Assembly: GCA_016124585.1 (NCBI GenBank)
Contig: WGNL01000036.1
Location: 22,178 to 86,177 of the forward strand
DNA length: 64,000 bases
From: Bacteroidota bacterium
Lineage (GTDB): Bacteria > Bacteroidota > Bacteroidia > Chitinophagales > Saprospiraceae
Direction of reading: 5' to 3'
A model generated the notes under the pieces. It was given only the letters and a program-made list of their open reading frames with translations. It made no database searches and was not told where the DNA came from. Position numbers and translations under genes: made by a program. Shown here piece by piece: positions 58,287-64,000 of the stretch (position 1 is its first letter; the number at the start of each line of letters is the position of its first letter).

Positions 58287-58557
58287 GGCACAAATAGTTG
58301 AAATCAATGATGAATGATAAATGGTGAACGATGAATGATAGGCATCAGCATCGTGGCGGCGCACGGCAGGAGGGATGGTTGAACTTGGCAGCCAGGCAGG
58401 GTGGGGTAGGGGCATAAACGTTGCACGTGGTGCTGACTGCACCATTGCACCAAAAAAGGAGAGGTTGATGCAAACGGCTGGAAATCATGGTTTTATAGCA
58501 CAAATAGTCCCCTTGCAGGATTGGTGCACCGCACCAACGTGCAACTAAAAAGTTTGG

Positions 58558-60156
58558 TCACAGAGGGTTGCAGTTGCTTTCTTCATCATGGCCCAGTCCT
58601 TGTCGGTGGGCGGCAAGCTTCCGGCTGATGGTCGTGTGGGCCCAGTCAATGTCGTACAGTTGCTTCAACTGGATGGCGATGTCGCGGAAGGACGTTCCGT
58701 TCTTCACCCTGTCCTCGTAGGCATAGCGGATGGCTTCCGCCTCGACCTCGGAGTGGTCCTTGGCGGTGAGGTGGGCCAGTTCGCTGGAAAAGCCATAGAA
58801 GTCGTATTGCAGGCTTCCGTCGTTCCGGCTGATGGCGCACTCGATGACATGGTTTTCGTCGAAGGGCTGGTAGCCGTCCGTGCGGTTGCGGCACTTGGTC
58901 TGCTTGATGTAGCGTTTGTCGGGGTCCTGCTTCGAGAAGCTGATGGCAGTAACGCTCTTGGCGAAGTTGTCGAGGTTCTTTGCCCCGGCGAGGTGGCGCG
59001 ACTGCACGGGCTGGCTGAGGTCGCGCTTTGGCGTGTGCGCGATGACGATGATGGTCAAGGGCGGGTAGCGTCGCTGCATGGCGCAGAGGCGCTTCATCAG
59101 CTTGGTGGCCACTGCGGGGTCCTGGCTCTCGGAGGAGATATAGGTGATGTTGTCGATGATGATAAGCCCCGGCTTGTGGATTTCGACGTCCCGGAGGATT
59201 TCGTTCATGATGAGTTCGTCGGCGTTCTCCAGGTCGAGGAAATCCGGGTTGAGGTCTGAGCGGTGGTAGTTCTCGTTGAAGCGGAGCGTGCCGTTCACTG
59301 GTTTGTAGCGGGCATACAGCTCGTTGTCCTGCATCTCGAAGTCGTAATAGATGACCAGTTTTGGCTCCGTCTCGTTGACGAACTCGGCTTCGTTGGGGAA
59401 GAGCGGCGTCCCCTTGCTTGCTGCGTCGCCCATTTGGAAGGCGAGGATGGTTTTGCCCGACCCGGCATCACCGAAGAGGATGCAGACCTCGTTCTCCTTG
59501 ACGAGGTTGCCGCAGATGCGGCGGCTGGGCGCTTCGTTCTTGCCCGATTCCATCACCTCGTTCATGGTGCGGTGGCGCAGGACCTTGGATGGGTTGACGA
59601 TGCGGGTGTGCTTCGCAATGTCCTCGTACACCTCGAAGACGTTGTTGTGCAGGTTCTGTGCCTGTTCCATGAAACGGAAACCGTGCCGGACAGCTTCCCG
59701 GCGCATATAAAGCTCATAGAGGATGCGGCAATGGTCTTCGAGGTTGGCGTCGGACAGCACATAGTTGGTGCATTCTGCAATGTAGTGCGGTGGGACTGTG
59801 CCGTTCGGCTTCATCTCGATGACGTTGTCCTCCTTTCTGACACCGTTTTCGCCGAGCAGCCCCATGTGCTTTAGCTCATGGGTGACCGTGATAAGGTCCA
59901 CCTTTTCGATGCGCTTGGTGAGGGCGTCCATGGCGGCATAGAGGCTTTGGTGCTTTTCGTCGAAGAACGCTGCCTTGGGCAGGTAACGCTTGACCTTCTG
60001 GAATGCCCCGGCGACCATCAGGGCTGCGCCGATGACCGCCTGTTCGGTGTAAACGTCGTGCTGTAGTGAGATGCCGAATTGTGCGAGCTGTTCTTGTGAA
60101 ACCGGATGGTGTTCATCCTGTAACGAGCGGTGCGTGTTGCGGTTTTTGCTTTTCAT
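58558..60156 (-). CDS. DnaB/RepA-like replicative helicase
   Basis: 532 residues. The N-terminal 130 residues match DnaB-N: YTEQAVIGAALMVAGAFQKVKRYLPKAAFFDEKHQSLYAAMDALTKRIEKVDLITVTHELKHMG. The ATPase domain has ENEVCILFGDAGSGKTILAFQMGD (Walker A), LVIYYDFEMQDNELYARY, and LIIIDNITYISSESQDPAVATKLMKRLCAMQ (Walker B), followed by VIAHTPKRDLSQPVQSRHLAGAKNLDNFAKS, which is RepA/AAA_25-like. It probably unwinds the origin or works as loader. It is separate from the DnaG primase by about 320 bases. Confidence 0.88.
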   Translation of the reverse strand: MKSKNRNTHRSLQDEHHPVSQEQLAQFGISLQHDVYTEQAVIGAALMVAGAFQKVKRYLPKAAFFDEKHQSLYAAMDALTKRIEKVDLITVTHELKHMGLLGENGVRKEDNVIEMKPNGTVPPHYIAECTNYVLSDANLEDHCRILYELYMRREAVRHGFRFMEQAQNLHNNVFEVYEDIAKHTRIVNPSKVLRHRTMNEVMESGKNEAPSRRICGNLVKENEVCILFGDAGSGKTILAFQMGDAASKGTPLFPNEAEFVNETEPKLVIYYDFEMQDNELYARYKPVNGTLRFNENYHRSDLNPDFLDLENADELIMNEILRDVEIHKPGLIIIDNITYISSESQDPAVATKLMKRLCAMQRRYPPLTIIVIAHTPKRDLSQPVQSRHLAGAKNLDNFAKSVTAISFSKQDPDKRYIKQTKCRNRTDGYQPFDENHVIECAISRNDGSLQYDFYGFSSELAHLTAKDHSEVEAEAIRYAYEDRVKNGTSFRDIAIQLKQLYDIDWAHTTISRKLAAHRQGLGHDEESNCNPL

Positions 60157-60480
60157 ACCAATTCAGTTTAGATAAAGCGCCAACGCCCGTCCAAGGCGTG
60201 CAGTGCTGGACAGGTGGCAATAACCTGGCTTCATTTCGTTAGTAGGGGACGAAAACGTACAGTAAAGAGCAGCCGGAAACTTCAATTATAGTGATGCGGA
60301 AATGCGTTCGAAAAGTGTGGAGTCGCTAACTGTGGAGGAAAATTTTGAGGCAATTTAGCATAAAACGCCGATTTTTCAAAGAAGTTTTTTTATTTCGTGT
60401 AGCTAACTGTGCTATCAAACGTACAGCTCGGAACGGGGGAGGTGGCAATGGCTGCCTCCCCGTTCTTCGGCAAGTGGCCA
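60157..60480. other. Intergenic region between helicase and primase genes
   Basis: No gene seen. It contains two GCTAACTGTG copies (about 60326 and 60402) and a G/C-rich hairpin GAACGGGGGAGG (60431-60442) / CCTCCCCGTTC (60455-60465) just beyond the primase stop. The hairpin may end the dnaG transcript, although no T run follows it on the minus strand. Confidence 0.5.
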
Positions 60481-62376
60481 TTACCTTACCAACCCAATTT
60501 TTCCGGCCAGTTCCATCCTTGCGGCATTGAGCTTTTCCTGAACACTTAGCAGTCGAGCCATAGCTTGCTCGTCATCGGGAGACACTTCCCTAATCTGTTC
60601 CAAGTTTTGTAAGCAAAGTTGGTTGACAACTTTCAGTTTGAGTCGGTAAATGGCATTGGCGATGCTTTCCAAATAGTGTTTTGCGGAGGAACTGCTTTCT
60701 GGGACAAATCCACGCTCTTCCCAATGCGGGTCAGGAATGATGGTGTTTTCGTGCATCAAGTTGGCAGCAAACCCGCTCAGGTCGAGGTTCTCGTGCGCTA
60801 TGAAATGTTTTGTAGTGACGGGCTTTTTCGCCAATACCAACTCAATGCATTCCTTGCAAATGCGCAGGCATAGCGGGTCTTCAAAATGTTCCAGCACGTC
60901 CTTGATGTTGGTGAGCAAGTTTTCGGCAACAGTGATGTTTTCCGAAGCGTCTTGCGTTTCAGCGCCGTGTTCGAGGAGGAGGTAAACGAGGTGGCGTTCA
61001 ATGCCCCTGCCCCCTAAAGAGGTTGCCTTCGGCAATGACAAAGTAGAAGGTCGTTCCACGATGAGGGTTGCTTGCTTTTTTTGCAATGACTTCATGGCCT
61101 TGTTGGTTTCTATTGTCAAAACCTCTTCATCCAAGCCAGTGAGCGAGGCGCAATCCTTGGTGAAAAACGAGCGCTTGATGGGGTCGGGCACCCGTGCGAT
61201 GCTGTCCACGATTTCATGGACGGCGCTGGCCATCTTTACGGGGTCGTTACCAGCATGGTTGAGTAGGGCACCTGCTTTGAAGGCAATGAAATCCTTTGCA
61301 TTGGCGGTGAGGTATTCCGTAAAACTGGTGATACCAACCCGGCGCAAAAAGCTGTCCGGGTCTTCGGGGTGGGGTAGGTTAGAAATGCGCACGTTGAGGT
61401 CGAGTTCGAGCGCCAAGTCGAGACCCCGCATGGCAGCAGCGATGCCCGCCGGGTCGCCATCGTATAATAGGTGCAGGTTAGGTGTGAAACGGCTGATGAG
61501 CAACAACTGCTCAGTTGTTAATGCTGTGCCAGCCGATGCAACGACGTTATCAATGTCCGCTTGGTGCAGGGCAATCAGGTCGGTGTAGCCCTCGACGAGG
61601 ATGCATTCGTCTTTATGGCGAATGGCTTTCCGGGCGAGGTGGATTCCGTAGAGGGTCTGGGATTTGTGGTAGATGGGAGATTCGGCGGAGTTGAGGTATT
61701 TGGGGTGGTCCTTCCAGGATGACAAGCTTTCGAAGGATGACAAAATGCGTCCAGCGAAGGCAATGACCTTGCCGCTGAGGTTGTGGATGGGGAAGATGAC
61801 CCGGTTGCGGAAGAAGTCCTTGCCGGATGGGGTGGTCAAGCCGAGTTTTTGGAGCTGTTCCAGCTTGAAGCCTGCTTGGGTGGCGGCTTTGGTCAAGGCG
61901 TCCCAGCTGTCGGGTGCGAAGCCCAAGCCGAACTTTTGGATGGTGGCTTCGGTGAAGCCCCGACTTCTGAGATAGTCGAGTCCAACGCCGGACAGGTTTG
62001 ATTGGAAGAACTTTTGGGCGAAGTCGTTGACGATGACCAGGCTTTCTTCTTCTTGCTGCGCTGCCAGTTGCTCCGGGGTGGGTTTGGTTTCCTGAAACTC
62101 GATGTTGTATTTCAGGGCGAGCCAGCGCAGCGCCTCCGAGTAGCTGAAGCCCTCGTGTTCCATGAGGAAGCTGGCAGCGTTGCCGCCCTTGCCGCAGCCG
62201 AAGCATTTGAAGGTATTACGAGCTGGCGAGACGCTGAAGGATGGGGTCTTTTCGTGGTGGAAGGGGCAAAGGGCGGTAAGGTTGGCGCCGCCGCGGCGGA
62301 GGGTAAGGAATTCGGAGATGACGTCCTCGATGTGGGCGGTTTCAAGTATTTGGCGTGTTGTGGATGGCGTAATCAT
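60481..62376 (-). CDS. dnaG: DnaG-type primase carried on the element
   Basis: 631 residues from the ATG at 62376 (MITPSTTRQILETAHIEDV). The CHC2 zinc finger is LCPFHHEKTPSFSVSPARNTFKCFGCGKGGNAASF. The TOPRIM core follows, with ECILVEGYTDLIALHQADIDNVVASAGTAL and LLYDGDPAGIAAAMRGLDLAL (acidic triad). The C-terminal region is less conserved. Two short repeats lie inside the frame: ILSSFESLSSWKDHP, inserted before PKYLNS, and STLSLPKATSLGGRG. It primes DNA synthesis; on plasmids such a primase supports autonomous replication, here together with the helicase gene upstream of it in transcription. Confidence 0.9.
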   Translation of the reverse strand: MITPSTTRQILETAHIEDVISEFLTLRRGGANLTALCPFHHEKTPSFSVSPARNTFKCFGCGKGGNAASFLMEHEGFSYSEALRWLALKYNIEFQETKPTPEQLAAQQEEESLVIVNDFAQKFFQSNLSGVGLDYLRSRGFTEATIQKFGLGFAPDSWDALTKAATQAGFKLEQLQKLGLTTPSGKDFFRNRVIFPIHNLSGKVIAFAGRILSSFESLSSWKDHPKYLNSAESPIYHKSQTLYGIHLARKAIRHKDECILVEGYTDLIALHQADIDNVVASAGTALTTEQLLLISRFTPNLHLLYDGDPAGIAAAMRGLDLALELDLNVRISNLPHPEDPDSFLRRVGITSFTEYLTANAKDFIAFKAGALLNHAGNDPVKMASAVHEIVDSIARVPDPIKRSFFTKDCASLTGLDEEVLTIETNKAMKSLQKKQATLIVERPSTLSLPKATSLGGRGIERHLVYLLLEHGAETQDASENITVAENLLTNIKDVLEHFEDPLCLRICKECIELVLAKKPVTTKHFIAHENLDLSGFAANLMHENTIIPDPHWEERGFVPESSSSAKHYLESIANAIYRLKLKVVNQLCLQNLEQIREVSPDDEQAMARLLSVQEKLNAARMELAGKIGLVR

Positions 62377-62401
62377 TGAAAAGGGGATTCGATGTTCGCT
62401 T

Positions 62402-63382
62402 TTATTGAGACTGGTATTGCCACATTGAGACAGCCCATTTCTCCACATCCTCTTTTTCTGCAAACGAAAGGGGATATTTCCTTGCTTCAGAAACCTTTTT
62501 GCCGCCTTCTGAAATGTAAGAGGTCGTGATAATGATACCCTGTTTAGCATCCTCAAAAGCAACGTCGGTATAGAAGGATTTTACGGTTTCAATACTTACC
62601 TTGTTTTCTTCCTTGTAACGTTTGCATTGAATTAGGATGAGGGGCTTAGAATTATCAAGTTTATCAAAAGCCCTGATGTCAACTCCTCCGTCATTTGTTC
62701 CGGGGCCCAGTATTATTTCGTAGCCCATCCTACTAAAAAAAGCTGCACAAAAACGTTCAAAGTTCCTCCAGTGGATGGTTTTCAGTAGCTCAGCGTTCAC
62801 CGCTAAGTAGTCCAGAAATTTTTGTTCAAGGAAATCAGATGAGTTTGGTCTGATTTCACAGTTGAACAGTGTTTGAAGGGGCGTTCCCCCATCCCAGTCC
62901 TTTCTTTCGGGCAACGTCACATCACAGCTTTGGAACTGATGATTGGCATACATCACTACAATTTCCACGATAAGCTCAGTTGGTGCGTCTGTGACATCTT
63001 TCATTTCTTGAATAACCACCCTCGGGTCAACTCGCTGATTCGCATATTTAGCAGACACCTGGGCGAGTGAATTCATCACAGGCATTGGGTTAATTCCTTT
63101 TTCGTACCATTTCATCAAAGTATCACCCCAGAGGAAAGGGTTTAGCATTTCATCCGTCAAGTTTCCAATTTTGACTCTTACAAACCTGATGTGGTGTTCC
63201 AATTCTTCGCTTCTAATCCTGATGCCATATTCGAGGTCTTGTTCTGTCAGATACCAATCATCAAAACTGGTTTTCAGAATGTTTAATACTTCCGTTCGGT
63301 TTAGCACAATTCCCGATTTGATGCCGACGACATCAATAATGGTGTCAAGATAGTTTCGGATAGAAAATGTGATAGCGCCCAT
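62402..63382 (-). CDS. Mrr-like restriction endonuclease
   Basis: 326 residues. The C-terminal part is a restriction-endonuclease fold: NFERFCAAFFSRMGYEIILGPGTNDGGVDIRAFDKLDNSKPLILIQCKRYKEENKVSIETVKSF, with Asp235 and Gln252-x-Lys254 as the catalytic D...QxK set. The Mrr family cuts methylated or foreign DNA. The N-terminal 190 residues are an unknown, partly helical region, possibly a target or partner-binding module. A small gene lies 46 bases upstream, same strand. The position next to the primase suggests a passenger defence gene. Confidence 0.85.
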   Translation of the reverse strand: MGAITFSIRNYLDTIIDVVGIKSGIVLNRTEVLNILKTSFDDWYLTEQDLEYGIRIRSEELEHHIRFVRVKIGNLTDEMLNPFLWGDTLMKWYEKGINPMPVMNSLAQVSAKYANQRVDPRVVIQEMKDVTDAPTELIVEIVVMYANHQFQSCDVTLPERKDWDGGTPLQTLFNCEIRPNSSDFLEQKFLDYLAVNAELLKTIHWRNFERFCAAFFSRMGYEIILGPGTNDGGVDIRAFDKLDNSKPLILIQCKRYKEENKVSIETVKSFYTDVAFEDAKQGIIITTSYISEGGKKVSEARKYPLSFAEKEDVEKWAVSMWQYQSQ

Positions 63383-63428
63383 ATTATCGCGATTACTTCT
63401 TTTTTTGATGAGCCATTGAAAACAGGCT

Positions 63429-63788
63429 CTAACTGGTCACTTTTGGAAAGTTCCTGCCCCGCTTAATCATTAGCGGCAGCCAATGGAGCGACTTGTAGGC
63501 GGGCTGCCTACGTTTGACCAGTGGTATATCGTAGAATTCTCCTCCGTCTAAGGAGACAAGCAGGGGGTCGGCAGGCTCGAAGGTCAGTACCTGTGCCGAA
63601 ATCAAGTCCCGCATAGTCAGTATGAACTGCTCGGAAACCCGCGCCATGAGCAGAATGTTGGAGTTTTCCACCCCCTTTGAAGGGAATATGAAATCGTACT
63701 CTCCCGTGATTTCAGGGATTTTGTTCCTGAAGGCGTTGAGTGGAAATTCTACCCGTTGCCCGATAAGCCGCAAAATCTGTTCTCTCAT
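63429..63788 (-). CDS. Small hypothetical protein upstream of the Mrr-like gene
   Basis: 119 residues beginning MREQILRLIGQRVEFPLNAFRNKIPEITGEYDFIF, then ILLMARVSEQFILTMRDLISAQVLTFEPADPLLVSLDGGEFYDIP and RRQPAYKSLHWLPLMIKRG. No family recognised. It is 46 bases upstream of the Mrr-like gene, so the two probably form an operon. It may be a regulator, an adaptor or a passenger; none of this is shown by sequence. Confidence 0.6.
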   Translation of the reverse strand: MREQILRLIGQRVEFPLNAFRNKIPEITGEYDFIFPSKGVENSNILLMARVSEQFILTMRDLISAQVLTFEPADPLLVSLDGGEFYDIPLVKRRQPAYKSLHWLPLMIKRGRNFPKVTS

Positions 63789-63859
63789 GTTGTTGCATTT
63801 TATTTCAAAATTAGCGGATAAATTTAGCCTTTATGGCGATGCCGGGCGCTAATTTTTTA

Positions 63860-63886
63860 GGTAGCGTCCTGATTTTTGTCTACACA
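63860..63886. repeat. Candidate terminal inverted repeat of an IS3-family element
   Basis: GGTAGCGTCCTGATTTTTGTCTACAC, just after the transposase stop. Read on the minus strand it begins TGTAGACAAAAATCAGGACGC, in the usual style of an IS3-family right end. The other end is outside the window. Confidence 0.55.
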
Positions 63887-63898
63887 AGATTAAGGAAT

Positions 63899-64000
63899 TT
63901 AGATTACACCATGTACCTCAGACGGAGTCCTGTAGCCAAGGCTCTCGTGAGGCCGTATATCGTTGTAATTGTTGATTGCCCTTGCAACCGCTTCCTGCGC
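63899..64000 (-). mobile_element. IS3-family transposase, C-terminal fragment (partial at window edge)
   Basis: The last 33 codons of an open frame entering from the right edge read AQEAVARAINNYNDIRPH and then ESLGYRTPSEVHGVI and a stop. The NxxRPHxSLGYxTP block is the hallmark of the IS3-family (OrfB) rve integrase C-terminus. The rest of the element is beyond the window. It marks a recombination-prone boundary next to the Mrr-like genes. Confidence 0.85.

Overview
The window reads as DNA from a member of the Bacteroidota, most likely a Saprospiria-like genus. The signs are an FG-GAP/ASPIC-UnbV protein, Bacteroidota-style lipoproteins and outer-membrane proteins, an effector-associated-domain (EAD11-like) fragment, promoters of the TAnnTTTG type, and many short dispersed repeats, some of them inside reading frames. 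No rRNA, tRNA or CRISPR array was found. The assignment is an inference from gene content; no search was possible.

Positions 1-28,000 are a mostly ordinary region. A minus-strand block (1-10,430) carries a partial BamA/TamA-family protein, an AraC regulator, a DoxX protein, a fusion of two glutaredoxin-like domains with a thioredoxin reductase, an AhpD-like protein, two alpha/beta hydrolases, a TetR regulator flanked by two identical palindromes, a cytochrome P460-like protein and a rhodanese. A long plus-strand run (10,581-26,135) carries an ASPIC/UnbV protein, YceI, two DUF547 proteins, a flavin oxidoreductase, a NapH-like ferredoxin and two glycosyltransferases. Within it sits a three-gene cassette (16,714-19,571): an HtrA-type protease, a Pycsar-effector-like membrane protein with a degenerate HD-like domain, and a cyclic-nucleotide-binding domain fused to an AlbA_2/Schlafen-like domain. 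No cyclase is visible.

Positions 28,000-48,000 are accessory. A two-gene unit (DUF4209-like protein with an RNNVAH HEPN-type motif, plus an unknown partner) and an EAD11-like fragment are each bracketed by direct copies of a roughly 230-bp repeat. Next come mobile-element genes (DUF6166, ArdC-like, RecE-like nuclease, CoiA-like). At 39,962-45,093 lies the most interesting locus: an overlapping operon of an XRE regulator, a Cas4-like iron-sulfur nuclease, a long prokaryotic Argonaute with an apparently intact catalytic tetrad, a small acidic protein, and a predicted HEFGH zinc metalloprotease. It converges on a Septu-like ATPase/HNH nuclease pair (45,157-48,029).

Positions 48,000-64,000 look like a replicon backbone: a tyrosine recombinase fused to an AAA ATPase and two membrane helices, a KilA-N protein, a Rep_3 initiator with upstream iterons, a ribbon-helix-helix protein and ParA, a DnaB/RepA-like helicase and a DnaG primase. 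An Mrr-like nuclease with a small partner and the end of an IS3-family transposase close the window. The segment from about 28 or 32 kb onward is therefore probably a plasmid, or an integrated plasmid-like element, carrying a defence island. Whether positions 1-28,000 are chromosomal or part of the same large plasmid cannot be decided from the window.
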